NCBI RefSeq assembly: GCF_000172175.1
Contig: NZ_ABJL02000007.1
Coordinates: forward strand, 1,116,001 to 1,180,000
Direction of reading: 5' to 3'
Origin: Bacteroides intestinalis DSM 17393
Lineage (GTDB): Bacteria > Bacteroidota > Bacteroidia > Bacteroidales > Bacteroidaceae
Length of the DNA: 64,000 nucleotides
Shown here: positions 52,054-60,799 of the stretch, in pieces
Numbering within the stretch: position 1 is the stretch's first letter
Layout of the letters: the number at the start of each line of letters is the position of its first letter
Position numbers and translations under genes: made by a program
Notes under the pieces: model-generated
Told to the model about the DNA's origin: nothing
The model's input: the letters and a program-made list of their open reading frames with translations, nothing else
Database searches by the model: none

Positions 52054-52878
52054 ATGGCAGTACGTAAATTTAAGCCCACAACACCGGGGCAAAGACATAA
52101 AATTATTGGTACCTTTGAGGAAATTACTGCGCGGGTACCAGAAAAATCTCTTGTTTTTGGCAAGAAATCTTCAGGTGGTCGCAACAGCGAAGGTAAGATG
52201 ACTATGCGCTACATTGGTGGTGGTCATAAGAAGATTATTAGAATTGTAGATTTCAAGAGAAATAAGGACGGTGTACCTGCAGTGGTTAAAACAATTGAAT
52301 ATGATCCGAATCGTTCGGCTCGTATCGCTTTGTTGTTTTATGCAGATGGAGAAAAAAGATATATAATTGCTCCCAATGGATTGCAAGTAGGTGCGACTTT
52401 AATGTCAGGTGAGAGTGCTGCTCCGGAAATCGGTAATGCACTTCCTCTTCAGAATATTCCGGTTGGTACTGTAATTCATAACATTGAATTACGTCCGGGT
52501 CAAGGTGCAGCTTTGGTTCGTTCAGCTGGTAATTTTGCTCAGTTGACTTCAAGAGAAGGTAAATATTGTGTTATCAAATTACCTTCAGGTGAAGTTAGAC
52601 AAATACTTAGCACTTGTAAAGCTACTATCGGTAGTGTTGGTAACTCAGATCATGGGTTGGAAAGTTCAGGTAAAGCTGGACGCTCTCGTTGGATGGGTCG
52701 TCGCCCGCGTAACCGTGGTGTTGTTATGAACCCGGTTGATCACCCGATGGGTGGTGGTGAAGGACGTGCTTCAGGAGGACACCCAAGATCTCGTAAAGGA
52801 TTGTACGCTAAGGGACTTAAGACAAGAGCTCCGAAGAAACAATCGTCTAAGTATATTATTGAGAGAAGAAAGAAGTAA
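52054..52878 (+). CDS. rplB: 50S ribosomal protein uL2
   Basis: A 274-aa protein needed for subunit joining and peptidyl transfer. The conserved C-terminal region MNPVDHPMGGGEGR (about 225-238) with the essential His, and the SH3/OB domains, are intact. The gene starts 5 bases after rplW. Confidence 0.97.
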   Translation: MAVRKFKPTTPGQRHKIIGTFEEITARVPEKSLVFGKKSSGGRNSEGKMTMRYIGGGHKKIIRIVDFKRNKDGVPAVVKTIEYDPNRSARIALLFYADGEKRYIIAPNGLQVGATLMSGESAAPEIGNALPLQNIPVGTVIHNIELRPGQGAALVRSAGNFAQLTSREGKYCVIKLPSGEVRQILSTCKATIGSVGNSDHGLESSGKAGRSRWMGRRPRNRGVVMNPVDHPMGGGEGRASGGHPRSRKGLYAKGLKTRAPKKQSSKYIIERRKK

Positions 52879-52898
52879 TCTGATTAATTGAGTAAACT

Positions 52899-53168
52899 AT
52901 GAGTCGTTCATTAAAAAAAGGTCCGTATATTAACGTTAAGCTTGAGAAGAAAGTTCTTGCTATGAATGAATCAGGCAAGAAAGTTGTTGTTAAGACTTGG
53001 GCCAGAGCTTCAATGATTTCGCCTGATTTCGTAGGCCATACAGTTGCAGTTCATAACGGAAATAAATTTATTCCTGTATACGTTACCGAAAATATGGTAG
53101 GTCATAAGTTGGGCGAATTTGCTCCAACTCGTACTTTCAGAGGACACGCTGGTAACAAGAAAAAATAA
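52899..53168 (+). CDS. rpsS: 30S ribosomal protein uS19
   Basis: An 89-aa protein of the 30S head. MSRSLKKGPYI opening and the C-terminal GHKLGEFAPTRTFRGHAG (about 68-85) are diagnostic. Confidence 0.97.
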   Translation: MSRSLKKGPYINVKLEKKVLAMNESGKKVVVKTWARASMISPDFVGHTVAVHNGNKFIPVYVTENMVGHKLGEFAPTRTFRGHAGNKKK

Positions 53169-53202
53169 CAGGATTTATCTGAAATAATAAAGTATAAATA
53201 TA

Positions 53203-53613
53203 ATGGGAGCAAGAAAAAAAATATCGGCTGAAAAAAGAAAAGAAGCCCTTAAGTCCATGTATTTTGCAAAGTTGCAGAATGTTCCTACTTCCCCTCGCAA
53301 AATGCGTCTCGTGGCTGACATGATTCGCGGGATGGAAGTGAACAGAGCACTTGGCGTTTTGAAGTTTTCTTCAAAAGAAGCAGCTGCCAGAGTTGAGAAA
53401 TTACTGCGCTCTGCAATTGCTAACTGGGAGCAGAAAAACGAACGTAAAGCTGAAAGTGGCGAGTTATTCGTAACAAAGATTTTTGTTGATGGTGGTGCTA
53501 CACTCAAGAGAATGAGACCGGCTCCGCAGGGTAGAGGTTACAGAATTCGTAAGCGTTCAAATCACGTAACGTTGTTCGTTGGTTCTAAAAGTAATAACGA
53601 AGATCAAAATTAA
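53203..53613 (+). CDS. rplV: 50S ribosomal protein uL22
   Basis: A 136-aa protein with a beta hairpin in the exit tunnel. SPRKMRLVADMIRG (about 31-44) and the hairpin segment FVDGGATLKRMRPAPQGRGYRIRKR (parts: MRPAPQGRGY, about 106-115) match. Slightly long C-terminus (NNEDQN). Followed by rpsC after 5 bases. Confidence 0.97.
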   Translation: MGARKKISAEKRKEALKSMYFAKLQNVPTSPRKMRLVADMIRGMEVNRALGVLKFSSKEAAARVEKLLRSAIANWEQKNERKAESGELFVTKIFVDGGATLKRMRPAPQGRGYRIRKRSNHVTLFVGSKSNNEDQN

Positions 53614-53618
53614 GGTAA

Positions 53619-54350
53619 ATGGGACAAAAAGTTAATCCAATAAGCAACCGTTTAGGAATTATCAGAGGATGGGATTCCAATTGGTATGGTGGAAATAATT
53701 ACGGCGATTCTCTGCTGGAAGATAGCAAGATTCGTAAATATTTGAACGCTAGACTTGCAAAAGCTAGTGTATCAAGAATCGTAATTGAACGTACACTGAA
53801 ACTCGTGACTATTACCGTTTGTACTGCACGTCCGGGTATTATTATCGGTAAAGGTGGCCAAGAAGTTGATAAGTTGAAAGAAGAGTTGAAGAAGGTTACC
53901 GATAAGGATATTCAGATCAATATCTTCGAAGTGAAAAGACCTGAGTTGGATGCTGTTATTGTTGCTAATAACATCGCTCGTCAGGTAGAGGGAAAGATTG
54001 CCTATCGCCGTGCCATTAAAATGGCTATCGCTAACACTATGCGTATGGGTGCTGAAGGTATCAAAATTCAGATTTCAGGACGTTTGAATGGCGCTGAAAT
54101 GGCCCGTTCTGAAATGTATAAGGAAGGAAGAACTCCGTTGCACACTTTCAGAGCAGATATCGACTACTGTCATGCAGAAGCATTGACGAAGGTTGGTCTT
54201 CTCGGCATTAAAGTTTGGATCTGTAGAGGTGAAGTTTTTGGTAAGAGAGAATTAGCTCCGAACTTTACGCAAAGCAAAGAAAGCGGTCGTGGAAGCAATA
54301 GCGGAAACAATGGCGGAAAGAACTTCAAAAGAAAGAAAAATAATCGCTAA
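53619..54350 (+). CDS. rpsC: 30S ribosomal protein uS3
   Basis: A 243-aa protein at the mRNA entry. GQKVNPISNRLGI opening, KH domain with PGIIIGKGGQEVDKL (about 68-82), and the C-terminal domain with SGRLNGAEMARSE. The tail after residue 215 is Gly/Asn/Lys-rich, as often in Bacteroidetes. Confidence 0.97.
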   Translation: MGQKVNPISNRLGIIRGWDSNWYGGNNYGDSLLEDSKIRKYLNARLAKASVSRIVIERTLKLVTITVCTARPGIIIGKGGQEVDKLKEELKKVTDKDIQINIFEVKRPELDAVIVANNIARQVEGKIAYRRAIKMAIANTMRMGAEGIKIQISGRLNGAEMARSEMYKEGRTPLHTFRADIDYCHAEALTKVGLLGIKVWICRGEVFGKRELAPNFTQSKESGRGSNSGNNGGKNFKRKKNNR

Positions 54351-54373
54351 ACGAATTTGAATTTTTAGGAATT

Positions 54374-54808
54374 ATGTTACAACCGAAAAAGACAAAATTC
54401 AGAAGACAACAAAAAGGCCGTCAAAAAGGTATTGCCCAAAGAGGTAATCAGTTGGCTTTCGGTTCTTTTGGAATTAAGGCTTTGGAAACAAAATGGATTA
54501 CAGGCCGTCAGATCGAAGCTGCTCGTATTGCAGTGACAAGATATATGCAACGTCAAGGACAAATTTGGATTCGTATTTTCCCGGATAAGCCTATTACCAG
54601 AAAACCTGCAGATGTACGTATGGGTAAAGGTAAGGGTGCTCCAGAGGGCTTTGTTGCCCCTGTTACTCCGGGAAGAATTATTATCGAAGCTGAAGGAGTA
54701 TCTTATGAAATCGCAAAAGAAGCTTTGCGCTTAGCTGCACAGAAGCTTCCTATTACAACGAAGTTTGTTGTGAGACGTGATTATGATATTCAAAATCAAA
54801 ATGCGTAA
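54374..54808 (+). CDS. rplP: 50S ribosomal protein uL16
   Basis: A 144-aa protein at the A site. LQPKKTKFRRQQKGR opening and GRIIIEAEGV with the DVRMGKGKGAPEGFVAPV loop (parts: RMGKGKGAPEGF, about 77-88). Its stop overlaps the rpmC ATG (TAATG). Confidence 0.97.
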   Translation: MLQPKKTKFRRQQKGRQKGIAQRGNQLAFGSFGIKALETKWITGRQIEAARIAVTRYMQRQGQIWIRIFPDKPITRKPADVRMGKGKGAPEGFVAPVTPGRIIIEAEGVSYEIAKEALRLAAQKLPITTKFVVRRDYDIQNQNA

Positions 54809-55011
54809 TGGATATGAAAATAGCAGAAATTAAAGAAATACCTACCAATGATCTGGTAGAAAGAGTAGAGGCAGAAGTGACAAACTATAATCAAATGGTT
54901 TTAAATCATTCTATTTCTCCTTTGGATAATCCTGCTCAGATCAAACAATTACGCAGGACTATTGCGCGTATGAAAACAGAATTACGCCAAAGAGAACTTA
55001 ACAATAAATGA
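54808..55011 (+). CDS. rpmC: 50S ribosomal protein uL29
   Basis: A 67-aa helical hairpin protein near the tunnel exit: MKIAEIKEIPTNDL opening and IKQLRRTIARMKTELRQREL (parts: LRRTIARMKTE, about 50-60). Coupled to rplP by TAATG and to rpsQ by an ATGA overlap. Confidence 0.95.
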   Translation: MDMKIAEIKEIPTNDLVERVEAEVTNYNQMVLNHSISPLDNPAQIKQLRRTIARMKTELRQRELNNK

Positions 55012-55277
55012 TGAGCTTGATGGAAGCAAGAAATTTAAGAAAAGAAAGAACTGGGGTTGTGCTGAGCAATAAGATGGATAAAACCATTACAGTAGCAGCT
55101 AAGTTTAAAGAGAAACACCCCATATATGGTAAGTTCGTTAGCAAGACTAAGAAGTACCATGCTCATGATGAAAAAAATGAGTGCAATATCGGTGATACTG
55201 TACTTATTATGGAGACTCGTCCTTTGAGCAAGACTAAAAGATGGAGATTGGTAGAAATAATTGAAAGAGCTAAGTAA
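55008..55277 (+). CDS. rpsQ: 30S ribosomal protein uS17
   Basis: An 89-aa OB-fold protein. ERTGVVLSNKMDKTITV (about 13-29) and the loop HPIYGKFVSKTKKYHAHDE match the family. The first ATG overlaps the rpmC stop (ATGA); an ATG at 55020 giving an 85-aa protein is possible, since conservation begins at MEARNLRKERTG. Confidence 0.94.
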   Translation: MMSLMEARNLRKERTGVVLSNKMDKTITVAAKFKEKHPIYGKFVSKTKKYHAHDEKNECNIGDTVLIMETRPLSKTKRWRLVEIIERAK

Positions 55278-55279
55278 TT

Positions 55280-55645
55280 ATGATACAAGTAGAATCCAGA
55301 ATTACAGTATGTGATAACAGTGGAGCAAAAGAAGCTCTCTGTATTCGCGTTTTGGGCGGTACGGGTCGTCGTTATGCTTCAGTGGGGGACGTAATTGTTG
55401 TTTCTGTAAAGAGCGTCATCCCTTCAAGTGATATTAAAAAAGGTGCAGTGTCTAAAGCTTTGATCGTACGTACTAAGAAAGAAATCCGTCGTCCCGATGG
55501 TTCTTATATACGTTTTGATGATAATGCTTGTGTGTTGTTGAACAACGCAGGCGAGATTAGAGGTAGTCGTATTTTCGGTCCGGTAGCTCGTGAACTTCGT
55601 GCTACTAACATGAAAGTTGTGTCACTCGCTCCTGAAGTACTTTAA
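55280..55645 (+). CDS. rplN: 50S ribosomal protein uL14
   Basis: A 121-aa protein at the subunit interface. MIQVESRITVCDNSGAKEA opening and the signature DNACVLLNNAGEIRGSRIFGPVARELR (parts: NNAGEIRGSRIFGPV, about 92-106). Confidence 0.97.
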   Translation: MIQVESRITVCDNSGAKEALCIRVLGGTGRRYASVGDVIVVSVKSVIPSSDIKKGAVSKALIVRTKKEIRRPDGSYIRFDDNACVLLNNAGEIRGSRIFGPVARELRATNMKVVSLAPEVL

Positions 55646-55665
55646 TTTTGTAAAAGATTTAAGTA

Positions 55666-55998
55666 ATGAGTAAATTACATATTAAAAAAGGCGATACAGT
55701 TTACGTAAATGCTGGTGAAGACAAAGGCAAAACTGGTCGTGTGTTGAAGGTTCTTGTTGATAAAAATCGTGCAATTGTTGAAGGTATCAACATGGTGTCC
55801 AAGAGCACTAAGCCTAATGCAAAGAACCCCCAGGGTGGTATTGTGAAGCAGGAAGCTTCTATCCATTTGTCTAACTTGAATCCCGTAGATCCTAAAACGG
55901 GTAAAGCCACGCGTATCAGTCGTAAAGTAACTATTGATGAAAATGGTAAGAAGACTATTGCACGTGTTTCTAAAAAATCAGGAGAGGAGATTAAGTAA
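55666..55998 (+). CDS. rplX: 50S ribosomal protein uL24
   Basis: A 110-aa protein with the KOW motif KGDTVYVNAGEDKGKTGRVLKV (parts: GEDKGKTGRVL, about 17-27) and the NPQGGIVKQEASIHLSNL region. Stop overlaps the rplE ATG (TAATG). Confidence 0.96.
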   Translation: MSKLHIKKGDTVYVNAGEDKGKTGRVLKVLVDKNRAIVEGINMVSKSTKPNAKNPQGGIVKQEASIHLSNLNPVDPKTGKATRISRKVTIDENGKKTIARVSKKSGEEIK

Positions 55999-56555
55999 TG
56001 AGTAATACTGCAAGCCTTAAGAAAGAATATGTAGAGCGTATTGCGCCTGCATTGAAATCACAGTTCCAGTATTCTTCTGCAATGCAGGTACCCGTACTTA
56101 AGAAGATTGTTATCAATCAGGGTTTGGGTATGGCTGTTGCTGATAAGAAGATTATCGAAGTGGCAATTAATGAAATGACTGCTATCACAGGTCAGAAAGC
56201 TGTAGCAACCATTTCTCGTAAAGATATCGCTAACTTTAAGTTGCGTAAAAAAATGCCTATTGGTGTTATGGTAACTTTGCGTCGTGAGAGAATGTACGAA
56301 TTTCTTGAAAAATTGGTTCGTGTAGCTCTTCCTCGTATCCGTGACTTCAAGGGTATTGAAAGTAAGTTTGATGGAAAGGGTAACTATACTCTTGGTATTC
56401 AGGAACAAATCATTTTCCCTGAAATTAATATCGATAGTATTACCAGAATTCTCGGAATGAATATTACCTTTGTAACCTCTGCACAAACAGATGAAGAAGG
56501 TTATGCCTTGTTGAAAGAATTCGGTTTACCGTTTAAAAACGCTAAAAAAGATTGA
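55998..56555 (+). CDS. rplE: 50S ribosomal protein uL5
   Basis: A 185-aa protein of the central protuberance, binding 5S rRNA. VPVLKKIVINQGLG (about 31-44), RKDIANFKLRKKMPIGVMVTLR (parts) and the late FPEINIDSI segment fit. The next gene starts 4 bases later. Confidence 0.97.
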   Translation: MSNTASLKKEYVERIAPALKSQFQYSSAMQVPVLKKIVINQGLGMAVADKKIIEVAINEMTAITGQKAVATISRKDIANFKLRKKMPIGVMVTLRRERMYEFLEKLVRVALPRIRDFKGIESKFDGKGNYTLGIQEQIIFPEINIDSITRILGMNITFVTSAQTDEEGYALLKEFGLPFKNAKKD

Positions 56556-56559
56556 TAAT

Positions 56560-56859
56560 ATGGCAAAGGAATCAATGAAGGCACGTGAAGTAAGACGTGC
56601 TAAATTAGTAGCCAAATATGCCGAGAAGAGAGCTGCATTGAAACAAATCGTTAGAACAGGTGATCCTGCTGAAGCTTTTGAAGCTGCACAGAAATTACAG
56701 GAACTGCCTAAGAATTCTAATCCGATTCGTATGCATAACCGTTGTAAATTGACTGGTCGTCCTAAAGGATATATCCGTCAATTCGGTATCTCCAGAATTC
56801 AATTCCGTGAGATGGCTTCTAACGGTCTTATTCCCGGTATTAAGAAAGCAAGCTGGTAA
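56560..56859 (+). CDS. rpsN: 30S ribosomal protein uS14, zinc-free form
   Basis: A 99-aa protein, the long type. The C-terminal RCKLTGRPKGYIRQFGISRIQFREMA segment (parts: TGRPKGYIRQFG, about 66-77) is diagnostic; only one Cys is present, so it does not bind zinc, unlike the short S14 type. Confidence 0.96.
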   Translation: MAKESMKAREVRRAKLVAKYAEKRAALKQIVRTGDPAEAFEAAQKLQELPKNSNPIRMHNRCKLTGRPKGYIRQFGISRIQFREMASNGLIPGIKKASW

Positions 56860-56912
56860 TTTTTGTTTTAAATATTGTCAGGGTAGGCCTGATTAATTTA
56901 ATTTTTTATTAT

Positions 56913-57308
56913 ATGACTGATCCAATAGCAGATTATTTGACGAGGTTGCGGAACGCTATTCAAGCAAAGCACAGAGTAGTAGAAGTTCCCGCTTCAAATT
57001 TGAAAAAAGAAATCACTAAGATTCTTTTTGAGAAAGGCTACATCCTTAATTATAAGTTTGTAGAAGATGGTCCTCAAGGTACAATTAAGGTAGCCTTGAA
57101 GTATGATCCGGTTAACAAAGTAAACGCAATTAAGAAACTGGAAAGAATTTCTTCTCCGGGTTTGCGTCAGTATACCGGTTATAAGGACATGCCGCGAGTT
57201 ATTAATGGTTTGGGTATTGCTATAATATCTACTTCCAAAGGTGTAATGACCAACAAAGAAGCCGCTGAACTGAAAATCGGTGGTGAAGTTTTGTGTTATG
57301 TATATTAA
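56913..57308 (+). CDS. rpsH: 30S ribosomal protein uS8
   Basis: A 131-aa protein that organises the central domain of 16S rRNA. MTDPIADYLTRLRNA opening (about 1-15), SSPGLRQYTG (about 80) and the ending EAAELKIGGEVLCYVY are typical. In E. coli uS8 represses the spc operon. Confidence 0.97.
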   Translation: MTDPIADYLTRLRNAIQAKHRVVEVPASNLKKEITKILFEKGYILNYKFVEDGPQGTIKVALKYDPVNKVNAIKKLERISSPGLRQYTGYKDMPRVINGLGIAIISTSKGVMTNKEAAELKIGGEVLCYVY

Positions 57309-57323
57309 TAGGAGGAATTAGCA

Positions 57324-57893
57324 ATGTCAAGAATAGGAAAATTACCCATTAGTATTCCCGCTGGAGTAACAGTTACTCTGAAAGAAAATGTGGTTACCGT
57401 GAAGGGACCCAAAGGCGAACTTAGCCAATATGTAGATCCTGCTATCAATGTTGCCATCGAAGATGGTCATCTGACTTTGAGCGAAAATGAAAATGCAATG
57501 TTGGATAATCCCAAACAAAAGCATGCATTCCATGGCTTGTACCGTTCTTTGGTACACAACATGGTAGTTGGTGTCTCTGAAGGATATAAAAAAGAATTGG
57601 AGCTTGTAGGTGTAGGTTACCGTGCTTCTAACCAAGGTAATATCATTGAATTGTCTTTGGGTTATACGCACAATATCTTTATACAGTTGCCTCCTGAAGT
57701 TAAAGTAGAGACAAAATCTGAAAGAAATAAGAATCCACTTATTATTTTAGAGTCTTGCGATAAACAATTGCTGGGTCAAGTTTGCTCTAAGATACGTTCT
57801 TTCCGTAAGCCCGAACCATATAAAGGTAAAGGTATTAAGTTTGTTGGTGAAGAAATTCGTAGAAAGTCTGGTAAATCTGCCGGCGCTAAGTAA
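57324..57893 (+). CDS. rplF: 50S ribosomal protein uL6
   Basis: A 189-aa two-domain protein. MSRIGKLPISIPAGV opening and the second-domain signature PEPYKGKGIKFVGEEIRRK (parts: PEPYKGKGIKF, about 163-173). Strong Shine-Dalgarno GGAGG at 57311-57315. Confidence 0.97.
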   Translation: MSRIGKLPISIPAGVTVTLKENVVTVKGPKGELSQYVDPAINVAIEDGHLTLSENENAMLDNPKQKHAFHGLYRSLVHNMVVGVSEGYKKELELVGVGYRASNQGNIIELSLGYTHNIFIQLPPEVKVETKSERNKNPLIILESCDKQLLGQVCSKIRSFRKPEPYKGKGIKFVGEEIRRKSGKSAGAK

Positions 57894-57914
57894 TTTACAT
57901 AAAATTAGAATGTT

Positions 57915-58259
57915 ATGACAACAAAAATAGAAAGACGAATTAAGATCAAATATAGAGTACGCAACAAAATTTCAGGTACTGCTGAACGTCCGCGTATGAG
58001 TGTATTTAGAAGTAATAAGCAGATCTACGTTCAGCTTATCGACGATTTGGGAGGTAAGACTTTGGCTGCTGCATCTTCTTTAGGTATGACTGAAAAGTTA
58101 CCAAAGAAAGAACAAGCTGCAAAGGTTGGAGAGTTGATCGCTAAGAAAGCTCAGGAAGCAGGTATTACTACTGTTGTTTTCGACCGTAATGGTTACTTGT
58201 ATCATGGGAGAGTAAAAGAAGTGGCTGATGCTGCTCGTAACGGTGGACTTAAATTTTAA
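57915..58259 (+). CDS. rplR: 50S ribosomal protein uL18
   Basis: A 114-aa 5S rRNA-binding protein. GTAERPRMSVFRSNKQIYVQLIDD (parts: RPRMSVFRSNKQIY, about 25-38) and FDRNGYLYHGRVKEVADAARNGGL (parts) match. Confidence 0.97.
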   Translation: MTTKIERRIKIKYRVRNKISGTAERPRMSVFRSNKQIYVQLIDDLGGKTLAAASSLGMTEKLPKKEQAAKVGELIAKKAQEAGITTVVFDRNGYLYHGRVKEVADAARNGGLKF

Positions 58260-58264
58260 TCATT

Positions 58265-58780
58265 ATGGCAATTAATAATAGAGTTAAGATTACAAACGAT
58301 ATAGAACTGAAAGACCGTTTGGTTGCTATTAATCGTGTAACCAAAGTAACCAAAGGTGGTAGAACTTTTAGTTTCTCTGCAATTGTGGTTGTAGGTAATG
58401 AAGAAGGTATCATCGGTTGGGGTCTTGGTAAAGCAGGTGAAGTAACCGCAGCTATTGCTAAAGGTGTTGAATCTGCTAAGAAGAATCTGACAAAGGTGCC
58501 TGTTCTGAAAGGTACTGTTCCTCACGAACAGACTGCTAAGTTTGGTGGTGCAGAAGTGTTCATCAAACCTGCTTCTCATGGTACAGGTGTAGTTGCAGGT
58601 GGTGCAATGCGTGCAGTACTTGAAAGTGTTGGTATTACGGATGTTTTGGCTAAGTCAAAAGGATCTTCCAACCCGCACAACTTGGTGAAAGCTACTATCT
58701 TGGCGTTGGGTGAAATGCGTGACGCACGTATGGTTGCTCAAAACAGAGGTATTAGTATTGAAAAAGTATTTAGAGGATAA
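58265..58780 (+). CDS. rpsE: 30S ribosomal protein uS5
   Basis: A 171-aa protein of the mRNA entry and accuracy centre. The dsRBD-like start RVTKVTKGGRTFSFSAIVVVG (parts: VTKGGRTFSF, about 28-37) and GTGVVAGGAMRAVLE (about 103-117). Confidence 0.97.
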   Translation: MAINNRVKITNDIELKDRLVAINRVTKVTKGGRTFSFSAIVVVGNEEGIIGWGLGKAGEVTAAIAKGVESAKKNLTKVPVLKGTVPHEQTAKFGGAEVFIKPASHGTGVVAGGAMRAVLESVGITDVLAKSKGSSNPHNLVKATILALGEMRDARMVAQNRGISIEKVFRG

Positions 58781-58789
58781 GGAGGAAAT

Positions 58790-58966
58790 ATGTCGACTAT
58801 AAAGGTTAAACAAATTAAAAGTAGAATTGGTGCTCCGGCTGATCAGAAAAGAACTCTCGATGCACTGGGACTTCGTAAGTTGAATCGTGTGGTTGAACAC
58901 GAGTGTACTCCTTCAATTCTTGGAATGGTGGATAAGGTTAAACACTTGGTTACCATTGTTAAGTAA
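58790..58966 (+). CDS. rpmD: 50S ribosomal protein uL30
   Basis: A 58-aa protein, too short for most ORF cut-offs. STIKVKQIKSRIGAP opening, TLDALGLRKLNRVVEH (about 22-37) and the ending HLVTIVK identify it. Strong Shine-Dalgarno GGAGG at 58781-58785. Sits between rpsE and rplO as expected. Confidence 0.95.
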   Translation: MSTIKVKQIKSRIGAPADQKRTLDALGLRKLNRVVEHECTPSILGMVDKVKHLVTIVK

Positions 58967-58996
58967 TTATTTGTTGAATATAAAACGAATTACAAT

Positions 58997-59443
58997 ATGA
59001 ACTTAAGTAATTTAAAACCTGCTGAAGGATCTACTAAAACAAGAAAGAGAATTGGACGTGGTCCAGGTTCTGGCTTGGGAGGTACTTCTACCAGAGGTCA
59101 TAAGGGAGCTAAATCAAGATCTGGTTATTCTAAGAAAATAGGTTTTGAAGGTGGCCAGATGCCTCTCCAACGTCGTGTTCCTAAATTCGGTTTTAAGAAC
59201 ATTAATCGTGTAGAGTATAAAGCTATCAACTTGGATACAATTCAGAAACTTGCTGAAGCTAAAAAGTTGGAGACAGTTGGTATTAATGATTTTATCGCTG
59301 CTGGCTTTATTTCTTCAAATCAGTTGGTAAAAGTATTAGGTAATGGAACTTTGACTACAAAGTTGGATGTGCAAGCTCATGCATTCTCTAAGACTGCTGT
59401 TGCTGCCATTGAAGCTGCTGGTGGAAGTGTAGTAAAACTCTAA
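58997..59443 (+). CDS. rplO: 50S ribosomal protein uL15
   Basis: A 148-aa protein. MNLSNLKPAEGS opening, Gly-rich KRIGRGPGSGLGGTSTRGHKG (parts: RGPGSGLGGTSTRGHKG, about 20-36) and FEGGQMPLQRRVPKFGF (about 49-65). Confidence 0.97.
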   Translation: MNLSNLKPAEGSTKTRKRIGRGPGSGLGGTSTRGHKGAKSRSGYSKKIGFEGGQMPLQRRVPKFGFKNINRVEYKAINLDTIQKLAEAKKLETVGINDFIAAGFISSNQLVKVLGNGTLTTKLDVQAHAFSKTAVAAIEAAGGSVVKL

Positions 59444-59447
59444 TTCA

Positions 59448-60788
59448 ATGAGAAAAGCTATTGAAACATTAAAGAATATATGGAAAATTGAGGATCTGAG
59501 ACAACGGATCCTCATTACCATATTGTTTGTGGCAATCTACCGTTTTGGTTCGTACGTTGTGCTGCCCGGTATTAATCCGGCTATGCTAACACAATTGCAT
59601 CAACAAACAAGCGAGGGCCTCTTAGCCTTATTAAACATGTTTTCGGGAGGAGCATTCTCTAATGCATCTATTTTTGCATTAGGAATTATGCCTTATATCT
59701 CTGCTTCAATCGTTATTCAGTTGTTGGGGATTGCGGTTCCGTATTTCCAGAAACTTCAACGTGAAGGTGAGAGTGGTAGAAGAAAAATGAACCAGTATAC
59801 TCGTTATTTGACGATTATTATTTTATTAGTTCAGGCTCCTTCTTATTTGCTCAATCTTAAAATGCAGGCCGGTCCTTCCTTAAATGCTTCATTAGATTGG
59901 ACTCTGTTCATGGTTACCTCTACCATTATCTTGGCAGCTGGTAGTATGTTTATTTTGTGGCTTGGTGAGAGAATCACTGATAAGGGTATTGGTAATGGTA
60001 TTTCATTTATCATCTTAATCGGTATTATCGCTCGTTTGCCTCAGTCTTTATTTCAGGAATTGATTTCCCGTATGACTGATAAGACAGGTGGTTTGATTAT
60101 GTTCTTAATTGAAATCGTATTCTTATTACTGGTGATTGCTGCCGCAATCTTGTTAGTACAAGGTACAAGAAAAATTCCTGTACAATATGCTAAAAGAATT
60201 GTTGGTAACAAGCAATATGGTGGTGCCAGACAGTATATTCCGTTGAAGGTAAATGCTGCAGGTGTAATGCCTATCATTTTTGCTCAAGCAATCATGTTTA
60301 TTCCTATTACCTTTATTGGTTTTTCAAATGTAGATCATGTGAGCGGTTTTGTGCGTGCATTTACTGATCATACAAGCTTCTGGTATAATTTCGTATTTGC
60401 AATAATGATTATACTATTTACGTATTTCTATACTGCAATTACGATTAACCCGACTCAGATGGCTGAGGATATGAAGAGAAATAATGGTTTCATTCCAGGT
60501 ATCAAACCGGGAAAGAAGACTGCAGAATATATTGATGACATTATGTCTCGTATAACATTGCCTGGTTCTTTCTTTTTGGCTTTGGTAGCTATTATGCCTG
60601 CGTTTGCTGGTGTTTTTGGTGTGAAAGCTGAATTTGCTCAATTCTTCGGCGGTACATCTCTGTTAATTCTTGTAGGTGTAGTTCTTGATACACTCCAGCA
60701 GATTGAAAGTCACTTGTTGATGAGACACTATGACGGTTTGTTGAAGTCTGGGCGTATTAAAGGACGTAGTAACGTAGCTGCATATTAA
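59448..60788 (+). CDS. secY: Preprotein translocase subunit SecY
   Basis: A 446-aa inner-membrane protein with ten transmembrane helices. RQRILITILFVAIYRFGSYV (parts: ILFVAIYRFGSYV, helix 1), the plug helix region GLLALLNMFSGGAF (about 58-71), GIMPYISASI (about 78-87), and the cytoplasmic loop with NPTQMAEDMKRNNGFIPGIKPG (parts). Forms the Sec channel with SecE. Confidence 0.98.
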   Translation: MRKAIETLKNIWKIEDLRQRILITILFVAIYRFGSYVVLPGINPAMLTQLHQQTSEGLLALLNMFSGGAFSNASIFALGIMPYISASIVIQLLGIAVPYFQKLQREGESGRRKMNQYTRYLTIIILLVQAPSYLLNLKMQAGPSLNASLDWTLFMVTSTIILAAGSMFILWLGERITDKGIGNGISFIILIGIIARLPQSLFQELISRMTDKTGGLIMFLIEIVFLLLVIAAAILLVQGTRKIPVQYAKRIVGNKQYGGARQYIPLKVNAAGVMPIIFAQAIMFIPITFIGFSNVDHVSGFVRAFTDHTSFWYNFVFAIMIILFTYFYTAITINPTQMAEDMKRNNGFIPGIKPGKKTAEYIDDIMSRITLPGSFFLALVAIMPAFAGVFGVKAEFAQFFGGTSLLILVGVVLDTLQQIESHLLMRHYDGLLKSGRIKGRSNVAAY

Positions 60789-60799
60789 TCTTTTATAAG